Below, piece after piece: positions 1 through 7,564 of a stretch of DNA of 64,000 nucleotides. Position numbers and translations under genes: made by a program. The notes beneath the pieces were generated by a model. The model searched no databases. It saw only the letters and a program-made list of their open reading frames with translations, and had not been told where the DNA came from. Source of the stretch: Chitinophagaceae bacterium. Lineage in GTDB: Bacteria; Bacteroidota; Bacteroidia; Chitinophagales; Chitinophagaceae. Where the stretch lies: the NCBI GenBank assembly GCA_017307755.1, contig JAFKGQ010000013.1, positions 124,001 through 188,000 of the forward strand, read 5' to 3'. Position 1 is the first letter of the stretch. The number at the start of each line of letters is the position of its first letter.

Positions 1-725
1 GTATAGAAAAACCGATGCCGACCAGACTGATCAATACGATCCCCTTCGCCGTGAGGGTGGACACCATCCACATCCGCAACAGCCATGTGACATACAACGA
101 ACTGTCGGTCCTTACCCATCAATGGAGCTCGATACCTATTCGGGATATCAATGGCTATCTGGTACACATAGGCAACCGGGATAATCTTCAGGATACCCTG
201 GGGCTGTTGGTAACCGCCCGCTTATTCGATGGCAACATCCGTCATTTTGCTTATAAGGAATTCTATGGGGACTCTCTGTCCGCCTTTGCAGCCAGCAGCT
301 ACTTCTCGCCTTTAGATCTTACACAATTCTCCCGGGTGTCTGTACCCGCTGCGGCCGTCCGTGTCACCAGGGGACGCGCCGATACAGTCTTTTCCTCCTG
401 GGCAGGGAATAAATATGCCACTTATGGAACCATGAATTTTTATTACAACGACCTGAGGGTACAGGTATTGAATAAAAAGGATATCCATAAAGGGGGATTG
501 CTTCCCGCACTGGAGACATGGCTGGCCAATCTTATCTTACCCGCCAGGCGGCAGCGATCTTCCGCCATCTTTGTACAACGGGATAGGGAGAAATTCGTTT
601 TTAATTACTGGGTAAAGGCGCAGGCCAGCGGTGTTCTTACCACTGTCGGTATTAAGAAGAGCAAAAAATACCGGAAATTGTACCAGCAGACGCACAAGCA
701 ATATTCTTTGCCTGCGCGGCCATAA
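1..725 (+). CDS. AsmA-like protein, C-terminal part (5' end outside window)
   Basis: The reading frame is open from the left edge of the window, so the ATG at 15 is probably internal and only about the last 240 residues are present. The segment VDTIHIRNSHVTYNEL near the start resembles the repeated strands of AsmA/DUF748-like envelope proteins of Bacteroidota. The basic C-terminus (GIKKSKKYRKLYQQTHK) is also common in them. Family members are large inner-membrane-anchored periplasmic proteins linked to outer-membrane homeostasis. The gene converges on the SRPBCC gene 3 bp downstream. The assignment rests on the look of the sequence; the N-terminal membrane anchor that would support it is outside the window. 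Confidence 0.5.
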   Translation, partial: IEKPMPTRLINTIPFAVRVDTIHIRNSHVTYNELSVLTHQWSSIPIRDINGYLVHIGNRDNLQDTLGLLVTARLFDGNIRHFAYKEFYGDSLSAFAASSYFSPLDLTQFSRVSVPAAAVRVTRGRADTVFSSWAGNKYATYGTMNFYYNDLRVQVLNKKDIHKGGLLPALETWLANLILPARRQRSSAIFVQRDREKFVFNYWVKAQASGVLTTVGIKKSKKYRKLYQQTHKQYSLPARP

Positions 726-728
726 TGT

Positions 729-1178
729 CTACTCCTGGGGGAGTCCTTTGTCTTCCGTCAGGAACTTGAACAGACTTTCCTTTATATGATAATTCCATCC
801 CGTCTCGCAATTTTCATAACATTCCACGCCGGGTACCAATCCGACATGTATCATGTCGATCCGGGTTGAGCCGTTGACGGATGAGATCTCCCAAACGATC
901 TCCGTACCATTCCATTCTTTTTTGTCCTGCTGCCAATGAAGGTTGCAATCCATCACCTGCCATACTATTTTTTTATTGGGGATCGCCTCCCCTATTTTAA
1001 AGATCACGAACGTTTCGCCAAAACGGACGGTAAAAGTATCACCTGTTCTTTCAGCGCTGCCTTCGAAGTTGACGGCCCACCAGTCGGAGACGCGGGCGAT
1101 CTTTTCAAAAGCCTCTTTCGCGGTTACATCCGCCGTAATACTACAATGGTAATCGCGAGCTAAGGTTTCCGTGTTCAT
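729..1178 (-). CDS. SRPBCC (AHSA1/START-like) domain protein
   Basis: A 149-residue single-domain protein with the SRPBCC/AHSA1 pattern: an N-terminal strand (DYHCSITADVTAKEAFEKIARVSDWW), a central WQVMD..W strand and a C-terminal helix (GWNYHIKESLFKFL). These folds form a hydrophobic ligand pocket, but the ligand cannot be deduced here. It is the last gene of a three-gene operon. Its ATG overlaps the end of the ArsR regulator gene by 4 bp, which suggests translational coupling. ArsR-SRPBCC pairs are common in Bacteroidota and are usually self-regulated. Confidence 0.8.
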   Translation of the reverse strand: MNTETLARDYHCSITADVTAKEAFEKIARVSDWWAVNFEGSAERTGDTFTVRFGETFVIFKIGEAIPNKKIVWQVMDCNLHWQQDKKEWNGTEIVWEISSVNGSTRIDMIHVGLVPGVECYENCETGWNYHIKESLFKFLTEDKGLPQE

Positions 1179-1501
1179 TTTTTTGTTGTTTTATTGTTTA
1201 ATAATGAGTCCAGCTTTTTTAGCCTGTCTTTCCAGAAATTGTCGAAGTGATCTATCCAATCCTGCAGTTTGTCAAAGCCTTCCTGTCTCAATGTGCAATA
1301 TCTTTCCCGGCCGATGTCTTCTATCGAGATAAACCCTGTGTATTCCAGGATCTTTATGTGCTTCGAGACGGCGGGCCGGCTCATATCGAAATTTTCGGCC
1401 AGGGAATTGATGGTCAGACGGTCTCTGGAAAGCAGTCTCAATATCTCTCTTCTGCTGGGGTCGGCGATTGCCTGGAATGCGTCAAGCTGTTGTTGCGCCA
1501 T
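1175..1501 (-). CDS. ArsR-family winged-helix transcriptional repressor
   Basis: A winged-helix DNA-binding protein of about 108 residues. It begins MAQQQLDAFQAIADPSRREIL, the classic ArsR N-terminus, followed by the recognition helix region NFDMSRPAVSKHIKILE and a wing (IGRERYCTLR). No cysteine cluster for metal sensing is visible, so it belongs to the metal-independent subgroup usually paired with SRPBCC genes. A second in-frame ATG lies upstream at 1528 (MIISLTSQN...) and cannot be excluded. The ATG at 1501 is preferred because the family motif starts there and the overlap with the upstream gene is shorter. It probably represses its own operon through the two palindromes at 1940-1983. Confidence 0.88.
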   Translation of the reverse strand: MAQQQLDAFQAIADPSRREILRLLSRDRLTINSLAENFDMSRPAVSKHIKILEYTGFISIEDIGRERYCTLRQEGFDKLQDWIDHFDNFWKDRLKKLDSLLNNKTTKK

Positions 1502-1934
1502 GTTTTGAGACGTTAATGAGATTATCAATTCTCTTTATGTGGCTGAGCCAGCCTTCGTTCATCAACGGGAAGATGGCGGAGTTCTCTATTTCCTTAAATC
1601 CGCTGTGGACCAGGGACAGTTCAGTACCATTGTCCTTTGGGATAAGGGTCCATACGACGATGGAGTCCAATGTGATCTCACCGTTGCCGGGACCGGTTTT
1701 CCAGGAGTAGGATAATCTTTTGTGAGGAACGACCTCCAAAACCTTGCAATAATTGATACCGTCGAAGCCGATCTCTTTTTTGGGCTTGGACCTGAACTGG
1801 AAATCGTGACCGACGATGGGTAGAAAATCGTTTGGCATTAGCCATTGCGCAATGAGCTCTGCAGTCGTCAGATATTCCCATACCACTTCGGGGTTGTGAG
1901 GGAAGAAAACGGTGTGCTGGATGCTTTTTGTCAT
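1482..1934 (-). CDS. SRPBCC (AHSA1-like) domain protein, first gene of ArsR operon
   Basis: A 150-residue AHSA1-type SRPBCC protein. Recognisable family features are HTVFFPHNPEVVWEYLTTAELIAQWL at the N-terminus, the CKVLEVVPHKRLSYSW strand and the GWLSHIKRIDNLI C-terminal helix. It is a paralogue of the third gene of the operon (729-1178), so the operon holds two different SRPBCC proteins flanking the regulator. Its 3' end overlaps the ArsR gene. The start codon lies 5 bp from the nearer of two operator palindromes, so repressor binding would block transcription. The ligand or substrate is unknown. Confidence 0.82.
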   Translation of the reverse strand: MTKSIQHTVFFPHNPEVVWEYLTTAELIAQWLMPNDFLPIVGHDFQFRSKPKKEIGFDGINYCKVLEVVPHKRLSYSWKTGPGNGEITLDSIVVWTLIPKDNGTELSLVHSGFKEIENSAIFPLMNEGWLSHIKRIDNLINVSKHGATTA

Positions 1935-1939
1935 AATAA

Positions 1940-1983
1940 GTAACTTTAGAGTTACATAAATATATATGTAACTTCCGAGTTAC
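1940..1983. promoter_or_regulatory. Tandem 16-bp palindromic operators (probable ArsR sites) with promoter
   Basis: Two copies of the palindrome GTAACT-N4-AGTTAC lie at 1940-1955 and 1968-1983, 28 bp apart centre to centre. The arms are identical and the 4-bp centres differ (TTAG and TCCG), so the arms are what is conserved. On the minus strand a TTTG and a TATATTTA element about 20 bp apart resemble the Bacteroidota -33/-7 promoter. The upstream palindrome falls between the two boxes and the downstream one just before the ATG at 1934. This is the layout expected for autorepression by the ArsR protein encoded at 1175-1501. Confidence 0.75.
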
Positions 1984-2110
1984 CCAAATTTTTCTCAACA
2001 TTTCCTGGCCTGGTTCTTGTTTTTGCCAGCCATTGATTATCCGGCGATTGCTTTCATATTCCCTCCCTTACTACCCTCTGCCTCTTTTGCATAACAATCA
2101 TTCCTGGAAG

Positions 2111-4120
2111 ATGCTCAATACACCTGTCTGCCTGTCCGTTGCCGCCAAAATGCTATTGATCCAATGGCTGCTGTTCTTTTTTTTTACCATTTCAGCCCAT
2201 GCGCAGCTGGTGACAGGGAATGCATTCCTAAAAGGCAGGTACGTGGAGGTGGGGATGGCCCCTTATGGCCTCTGGGGCACTACGGTGGATGCGCCCGCGG
2301 GTTATCATGCCCGCAGCGCCATGACAGGTGACGGGCCTGATTACAAAAAGCTTGGATGGGTAGCAGACCCTGACAAGGATGGCTGGAATGTGGGAACGCC
2401 GGATAAATACAAGGGAGATTATTTTTTACCCGCCAATCCTTTTATGGGATGGGGCCTCACTATCGGAGCAGCCCGATATCTCTCGGAACGATCAAACAAT
2501 GGTGGCCCGCAGACGGGTTTTACCGCCATCCCTTCCGGCTCGATCATCAGCGTTTCCACAACCTCCACACAAAGCCAGGCCGTCTGGCAAAGTACTGTCG
2601 GCAGCATCGTTGTCCGTAAGATCGTCACCGTACCTGCAGACAGGGCCTATTTCACCGTGAGAACGGTGCTCACCAACACAGCTGTAGTCCCATTGGATAA
2701 TATCTACTATTTTGAATATGTCAACCCTGACAATGATGCCGTCTTTCAGGATATCATAGCGCCATCTCCTGACGTCAGCACCGTCAACTCCATCGTCTAT
2801 CAAAACCCTGCTGACAACAAGACCCTGATAAAGGCGCTGGGTTATAAGACCCGCGCCTATCTGGGGCTGGGCAGCCTGGATTGCCGGTCGAAAGTAGTGA
2901 GAGGCCCTGCGGGTGATGCATTTTGCAGACTGGGCGCCGACCAATTGTATAATGGCCAGGGCGGCAGCCAATTCAGCGGAGGCGACGCCTCGGATCGTGA
3001 TAATTATATGGCCATCGCCTTTAAGGCGGGAATGATCAAGGCTGGGGACAGCACGGCCGTCGCATATTCCTATATCTTTTCGGAGCCGGACCTGGATGAA
3101 GCGCTGGAACAGACCAATTCCCTGTTCCAGGCCGGGGATTCGCTGTATCATTCCGGTACAAGCGTTCCCGCCTGTCCCGGTTCTACCCTCCCGTTGTTTA
3201 TTATCAATGCCGATGCTCTTTCCTGGACCTGGAACCCCGATCCTCATCTCGACGTCACCAACGGGACAAGGGTGAAGGTCCGTGTCGACAATGTCCCTGT
3301 GACATACACGGCGTCAGCCACCAGTCATTGCGGCTCAAAATCCATACATATCACCGTAAGGCCCGATATTCCGCCACCGCCTGTCGTAACGCCTGATATA
3401 TATTATTGCCTCGACGCGCCTTCTCAACCTCTGACTGCAACGGGATCCAATCTGATATGGAATACGGACCCGGCATCTACCACCGGCAGCGCCACGCCTC
3501 CTACTCCATCTACTGCAACGGCAGGGACTGCTACCTGGTACGTACGTCAGACCTCCGGCACCGGCTGTATCAGCAGCCCGGCCGCCATCCATGTCACCGT
3601 CCGTCACACCGGCAAGATCGCCGGCATATCCAAGACAAATGATATCGATTGTCTCAATCCTACCGCGGGCCTCCATACTGCCGGTGGTGTGAGCTACCGC
3701 TGGGAGCCCGCCGATGGGCTGTCCGATCCTGCCATCGCCGACCCCGTTGCCTCTCCTGCCGGTACTACCACCTATCATGTGACAGTCACCGACGATAAAG
3801 GTTGTTCCGACACGGCATCTATTACCGTGAACGTCACGCCGCAAGGCTCCTACCTGCTACCCAATGCATTCACGCCGAACGGCGATGGCCGCAACGACTG
3901 TTTTGGTCTGCAACGCGCAGCAAGGAGTGTGGAGAAACTGGAATTTTCCATATTCAACAGGATGGGTCAGCTAGTCTTCCATACTACCAATCCCGGCGAA
4001 TGCTGGGACGGCACCTTCAAAGGACAGCAGCAACCTACAGGTAGTTATGTATATTTTATAAAAGGGACGGCCAGTTGCGGGGTCATCGATCAAAAGGGGA
4101 CGGTGACGCTGGTGCGTTGA
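2111..4120 (+). CDS. Secreted T9SS type B sorted protein (gliding-motility C-terminal domain)
   Basis: About 669 residues, with a Sec signal peptide ending near ...FTISAHAQ. The ATG at 2111 gives a basic n-region before the hydrophobic stretch. An in-frame ATG at 2033 adds an unlikely leader, and one at 2150 would remove the n-region. The first half is an uncharacterised beta-rich domain starting GRYVEVGMAPYGLWG. Ig/PKD-like domains follow (VSYRWEPADGLSD...TTTYHVTVTD). The last 85 residues carry the gliding-associated C-terminal domain (LPNAFTPNGDGRNDCF ... FSIFNRMGQLVF ... W-DG-F-G...GSYVYFI). That domain directs export by the type IX system and attachment or release at the cell surface. The specific role is unknown. 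Confidence 0.82.
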   Translation: MLNTPVCLSVAAKMLLIQWLLFFFFTISAHAQLVTGNAFLKGRYVEVGMAPYGLWGTTVDAPAGYHARSAMTGDGPDYKKLGWVADPDKDGWNVGTPDKYKGDYFLPANPFMGWGLTIGAARYLSERSNNGGPQTGFTAIPSGSIISVSTTSTQSQAVWQSTVGSIVVRKIVTVPADRAYFTVRTVLTNTAVVPLDNIYYFEYVNPDNDAVFQDIIAPSPDVSTVNSIVYQNPADNKTLIKALGYKTRAYLGLGSLDCRSKVVRGPAGDAFCRLGADQLYNGQGGSQFSGGDASDRDNYMAIAFKAGMIKAGDSTAVAYSYIFSEPDLDEALEQTNSLFQAGDSLYHSGTSVPACPGSTLPLFIINADALSWTWNPDPHLDVTNGTRVKVRVDNVPVTYTASATSHCGSKSIHITVRPDIPPPPVVTPDIYYCLDAPSQPLTATGSNLIWNTDPASTTGSATPPTPSTATAGTATWYVRQTSGTGCISSPAAIHVTVRHTGKIAGISKTNDIDCLNPTAGLHTAGGVSYRWEPADGLSDPAIADPVASPAGTTTYHVTVTDDKGCSDTASITVNVTPQGSYLLPNAFTPNGDGRNDCFGLQRAARSVEKLEFSIFNRMGQLVFHTTNPGECWDGTFKGQQQPTGSYVYFIKGTASCGVIDQKGTVTLVR

Positions 4121-4136
4121 TGAATTATTCCTATAT

Positions 4137-4155
4137 TTCATTTTAATAAAATGAA
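4137..4155. repeat. 8-bp perfect inverted repeat before the VCBS gene
   Basis: TTCATTTT and AAAATGAA form a perfect 8-bp stem around a 3-bp AAT centre. It lies 16 bp after the upstream stop codon and 8 bp before the next ATG. It may be an operator or a weak AT-rich hairpin. No U-tract follows, so a terminator is unlikely. Confidence 0.4.
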
Positions 4156-4163
4156 TAGCTCCC

Positions 4164-5288
4164 ATGGGAATGTTTGCCTCGCTTTTCATCGTCCCCTTGT
4201 GTCTTTTGACGCTTAACGCCCCGGCGCAAACCGTCCGGTGGCAAAAACACATATTGACAGGCGACTTTATCTCCGAAGGCGTAGCCGTCGCAGATGTCAA
4301 TAAGGACGGGAAATTGGACATTCTTGCCGGAGCCTGGTGGTTCGAAGCCCCCGGATGGACAAAACATGCTATCGCCGAAGGCAAACATTGGGATCCGTCC
4401 ACTCAATTTAGTAATTCATTCCTGGATTTCGCCATGGATGTAAACCAGGATGGGTGGGTGGACATGATCCGCATCAGCCTGCCGGGGGAAGAGGCGGTGT
4501 GGTATGAAAACCCCGGGAAAAAACCAGGCTACTGGCCCTTGCACCCCCTATTAAAAAATTGCGGCAACGAGTCGCCTGCACTGGTGGATGTGGACGGAGA
4601 CGGCCGGCCGGACCTCTTATGCAATGACCCTGTGGCAAAAGAAATGATCTGGTTAAAGTCACCTTCTGTAAAAGGCGACACTGTATGGAAAAGATATGTC
4701 ATCGCCAGGGGGGATATACCGGGTGTCAACAGGTATACCCATGGGCTTGGTCTGATAGACATCAACGGAGATGGCCGGCGGGATGTGGTTATCACTAAAG
4801 GCTGGTGGGAATGTCCCCGTGATCCCCGGCAGACAAACTGGACATTTCATCCGTCCGACCTGGGAGAGGATTGCTCGCAGATATACGCGCTGGATAAAAA
4901 GAACCTTATCAGCGCCTCCGCCCATCGCTATGGTATCTGGCGGCATGAGAAAGCAGACACGGGCTGGGTCCATCATGTCATCTATGATAAGTTCTCCGAA
5001 ACCCATGCCCTTGCGATGGCCGATGTCAACGGCGACGGACATCCCGACCTCGTGACAGGCAAACGGTATTTTGCACACAATGGAGAAGATCCGGGGGCGC
5101 TTGAGCCGTCCGTGTTATATTGGTTTGAATTCAAACCCGGCGCTACTCCGTCCTGGGTCCCTCATCCTATCGATGAAAATTCTGGAGTGGGATTACAGGT
5201 GCTGGTGCAGGATATTAATAAGGATGGGTTGCCCGATATTATCGTGGCAAATAAAAAAGGGGTGTTCTTTTTTGAGCAGAGGCGATAG
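4164..5288 (+). CDS. Secreted FG-GAP/VCBS repeat protein (six calcium-loop repeats)
   Basis: A 374-residue exported protein. The signal peptide (MGMFASLFIVPLCLLTLNAPAQ) is followed by six FG-GAP/VCBS repeats with canonical DxNxDGxxD calcium-binding loops at about residues 44-52, 92-100, 142-150, 199-207, 287-295 and 350-358 (for example DVNKDGKLD, DVDGDGRPD, DINKDGLPD). Six such repeats are about right for a beta-propeller, and little else is present. These proteins usually bind calcium and mediate surface or carbohydrate interactions; no catalytic motif is visible. The gene follows the T9SS protein on the same strand after 43 bp and may be co-expressed with it. An alternative ATG at 4170 would remove only two residues. 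Confidence 0.82.
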   Translation: MGMFASLFIVPLCLLTLNAPAQTVRWQKHILTGDFISEGVAVADVNKDGKLDILAGAWWFEAPGWTKHAIAEGKHWDPSTQFSNSFLDFAMDVNQDGWVDMIRISLPGEEAVWYENPGKKPGYWPLHPLLKNCGNESPALVDVDGDGRPDLLCNDPVAKEMIWLKSPSVKGDTVWKRYVIARGDIPGVNRYTHGLGLIDINGDGRRDVVITKGWWECPRDPRQTNWTFHPSDLGEDCSQIYALDKKNLISASAHRYGIWRHEKADTGWVHHVIYDKFSETHALAMADVNGDGHPDLVTGKRYFAHNGEDPGALEPSVLYWFEFKPGATPSWVPHPIDENSGVGLQVLVQDINKDGLPDIIVANKKGVFFFEQRR

Positions 5289-5330
5289 AATCAGGACAAT
5301 TTACCCCCCCCATCCCACGTTAAACCCCAT

Positions 5331-5903
5331 ATGACAAGCGACACATTAAGTTTTTTATTTATAGGCATCTCCTTTACCATGATAGGCTTAATAGCCTGTC
5401 GCCACTTTCGATGGCGGCGGGTAAGAGGGTATATCCCTTTATTGCTTGGCTTATTTTTGATATATCTACCCACGCTGGGCCCTCTTTCCCATGTTAAAGA
5501 AAGATTGAATGCCGTTACCCAACTCGACAGCAGCCGGGTGGTTGAGATCCGTCTGCAGCCGACACGACAATCCTCGTACAAAGAGCTGAGCCTTGTCAAT
5601 AAAGATGTCGCCATCCGGGATAGACAAATGATCGACCTGATATGCAACTCGTTACATCAGGCATCCGGTATAAGCAAAGGCGTTCAAAACCCAACGCAGG
5701 TGGGGCGTATGGAGATCACGCTCACCAACTCATCGCCGCTGGTCATCGGGTTCAAGAGAGGAAAGTCATCCTTCTGTCTTGGGGTTTTCTCCAATGGAGA
5801 AGAAGGATGGTATTATGGTCACTTGTCCGCCCCGCTGCTGAGTCACCTGATCGACAGCCTGTTAGTGCCTAGGGAAAACTATGGCGAAAGCGATCAGCGC
5901 TAA
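5331..5903 (+). CDS. Hypothetical membrane-anchored protein
   Basis: A 190-residue protein of no recognised family. Two hydrophobic segments (about residues 6-22 and 35-51) flank a basic CRHFRWRRVRG loop, giving a predicted helical hairpin in the inner membrane. The remaining 135 residues (VVEIRLQPTRQSSYKEL... GWYYGHLSAPLLSHLIDSLL) look like a soluble alpha/beta domain. It lies 42 bp after the VCBS gene on the same strand. Its last 42 bp overlap the convergent membrane-protein gene at 5862-6269. Confidence 0.6.
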   Translation: MTSDTLSFLFIGISFTMIGLIACRHFRWRRVRGYIPLLLGLFLIYLPTLGPLSHVKERLNAVTQLDSSRVVEIRLQPTRQSSYKELSLVNKDVAIRDRQMIDLICNSLHQASGISKGVQNPTQVGRMEITLTNSSPLVIGFKRGKSSFCLGVFSNGEEGWYYGHLSAPLLSHLIDSLLVPRENYGESDQR

Positions 5904-6269
5904 GTAAGGTACGAACAGGATACCAATGGATATCGCCAGATGCCGGCGTCCTTTTGGGTTCCTGCTTGACAATGCTTCATATTTCCCAAAGATCTTTTGG
6001 TCGCGATCCTTGAAAATAAAAACATAGTGAAAAAGCATTGCTGTAAGCAGATAGATGCTGATCGCAAAAAAACTGGACTCACCCCTTGAGGCAAACCGGG
6101 CATGCTTAATTATGTGCAGATAAATTGACTCCAACAACAACAGCCACCCCCCTAAACCAAGGGAGAACAAATACACTGTCTGCATACGGGGATTGAAAGA
6201 GGGCCTGTACTGGCTGATCCTGTAAAAATAGTTGTAGACATTGAAATACATGTAATCTACGTGCTTCAT
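5862..6269 (-). CDS. Hypothetical integral membrane protein
   Basis: A 135-residue protein with three clear hydrophobic helices: about residues 30-50 (VYLFSLGLGGWLLLLESIYL), 65-85 (FFAISIYLLTAMLFHYVFIF) and 110-131 (LAISIGILFVPYLALIAFAIVF). The family is not recognised. It overlaps the 3' end of the convergent gene 5331-5903 by 42 bp. Such an overlap is plausible for two real genes but lowers confidence in one of them. The hydrophobic periodicity supports this frame. Confidence 0.55.
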   Translation of the reverse strand: MKHVDYMYFNVYNYFYRISQYRPSFNPRMQTVYLFSLGLGGWLLLLESIYLHIIKHARFASRGESSFFAISIYLLTAMLFHYVFIFKDRDQKIFGKYEALSSRNPKGRRHLAISIGILFVPYLALIAFAIVFPRH

Positions 6270-6489
6270 AGAGTAGTTTTCAAATTAGGGTATCGGGTAA
6301 TACGGATTATGAACCTTAATATAAACGTTTTTTTGGAGAGGATAGTACAGGTAAAAACCCTTAAAAACATTAATTGATTGAAATTCAATGCATAAAGTAA
6401 CTAATAATTTATAATGAATTTTAATAGCGGTAAAGGACTAAAAAGGGCTATTTCCCCTGGGCAATAAAGAATAAAAATCAGCTTTAATC
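6270..6489. other. A+T-rich intergenic region upstream of toxin-antitoxin genes
   Basis: This stretch is markedly richer in A and T than the flanking genes and holds no convincing reading frame on either strand. It separates the membrane-protein gene on the minus strand from the toxin-antitoxin promoter. No terminator hairpin with a clear U-tract was found. The composition suggests an acquired segment continuing into the antitoxin gene. Confidence 0.5.
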
Positions 6490-6526
6490 TTTGTTTCGTA
6501 TATTTCGTTTATGTACCTTTATGGTA
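6490..6526 (+). promoter_or_regulatory. Promoter of the toxin-antitoxin operon with overlapping palindrome
   Basis: A TTTG box at 6490-6493 is followed after 20 bp by TACCTTTA (6514-6521), one base from the Bacteroidota -7 consensus TAnnTTTG. The -7 box lies inside a small palindrome, TACC-N5-GGTA (6514-6526), a possible site for antitoxin autorepression. A start near 6528 would place the in-frame ATG at 6511 inside the promoter, so translation should begin at the ATG at 6541. Confidence 0.55.
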
Positions 6527-6540
6527 TAAAAATCAATAAG

Positions 6541-7002
6541 ATGGAAGCCTTATTAGAAAAAACAACGAGGGAAGATCAGCGTATTGCAAAGACTTCTGTT
6601 GATAAGTTGAGGAGAGCTTCTCAAAAGTTAAGTCAGAAAGAGAAATCCGTTGAGATAATGCTACCACATAGCCATGAGTCGTTACGCCTGCCCAGTAAAG
6701 CTATTAGCTTATTAAGCACTATCATATCCAATATGGCAGCTGGAAAATCTATGGCAATCATTTTATCTGATACTACTGTCGGAACGCAGGAAGCTGCAGA
6801 CTATTTGGATGTATCCAGACCTTATGTTGTACGATTATTAGAAAAAGGAGAAATTCCTTACTCTAAAGTCGGCACACATCGGCGAATCAAGGTAAGCGAT
6901 TTAGTGGCATATCAAAAGAAGATGAAAGCCGCCAGAAAAAAGCAATTGAATTTCCTTGCTCGACAAGCACAGGAACTCCACTTGGGGTATTCTAATGAGT
7001 AG
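6541..7002 (+). CDS. Antitoxin with excisionase/MerR-like (HTH_17) DNA-binding domain
   Basis: A 153-residue protein. Its C-terminal half has the helix-turn-helix of the excisionase/HTH_17 family (about residues 80-125: VGTQEAADYLDVSRPYVVRLLE followed by GEIPYSKVGTHRRIKVSDL). The N-terminal half is helical and basic and may neutralise the toxin. The toxin ATG lies inside its last codons (8-bp overlap), typical of translationally coupled toxin-antitoxin pairs. Codon use is clearly A/T-biased compared with the surrounding genes, which suggests recent transfer. By analogy with other HTH/PIN pairs it should bind its own promoter. The start at 6541 was chosen over 6511 because a promoter covers the latter. 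Confidence 0.8.
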   Translation: MEALLEKTTREDQRIAKTSVDKLRRASQKLSQKEKSVEIMLPHSHESLRLPSKAISLLSTIISNMAAGKSMAIILSDTTVGTQEAADYLDVSRPYVVRLLEKGEIPYSKVGTHRRIKVSDLVAYQKKMKAARKKQLNFLARQAQELHLGYSNE

Positions 7003-7564
7003 GTCCCCTAAAATTACTGCATTACTTGATGCCAATGTTCTTTATCCAGCACCACTAAGAGATTATCTGCTTCATCTGGCCAGCCTTGGAGTATATGAGC
7101 CGTTATGGACAGCAGCCATCCAGGAAGAGTGGATCAGAAGTCTGGTTAAAGTCAGGCCGGATATAAGTAGAACCGCTTTGGAAGCGACACAGCGATCTAT
7201 GGACAGAGCCTTTCCGGGTTCTAACGTAACAGGTTATGAGTCTCTCATCGGGAGCCTTTCTTTACCCGACCCTGACGACAGGCATGTACTCGCGGCAGCG
7301 ATCAAAGGTGAAGCCCAAGTGATCATCACAGTTAATCTAAAAGATTTCCCTGAGAGCGCATTAATCCCTTACTTCATTCATGTGGAGCATCCGGATGTAT
7401 TTATATCAGGATATATAGACCGGGATAGACAAAAAGCTATCGAGGCCTTGGAAAATCAGGTCAAAGCCTTAAAAAATCCACCTTTGTCCCGCGAAAAAGT
7501 GTTAGAGAATTTGGAAAGTAACGGATTGGTCAGGAGTGTCGCCAAATTGAGGTCATCCACCTAA
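6995..7564 (+). CDS. PIN-domain ribonuclease toxin
   Basis: A 189-residue PIN-domain protein. Conserved acidic residues that coordinate divalent metal are visible: D12 in ALLDANVLYP, E44/E45 in IQEEW, D92/D94/D95 in LPDPDDRHVLAAA and D117 in VNLKDFP. PIN toxins of the COG1569-like group cleave RNA and are blocked by the adjacent antitoxin. A further in-frame ATG at 6956 would extend the protein back into the antitoxin gene; 6995 is preferred because the catalytic strand follows it directly. The extended C-terminus (QVKALKNPPLSREKVLENL) is helical. Its last 12 bp overlap the convergent phosphoesterase gene. Confidence 0.85.
   Translation: MSRSPKITALLDANVLYPAPLRDYLLHLASLGVYEPLWTAAIQEEWIRSLVKVRPDISRTALEATQRSMDRAFPGSNVTGYESLIGSLSLPDPDDRHVLAAAIKGEAQVIITVNLKDFPESALIPYFIHVEHPDVFISGYIDRDRQKAIEALENQVKALKNPPLSREKVLENLESNGLVRSVAKLRSST

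Noticed and set aside
4137..4155. Rho-independent terminator after the T9SS gene
   Set aside because: The stem is all A/T except one pair and lacks a following U-tract. It is kept as an inverted repeat only.
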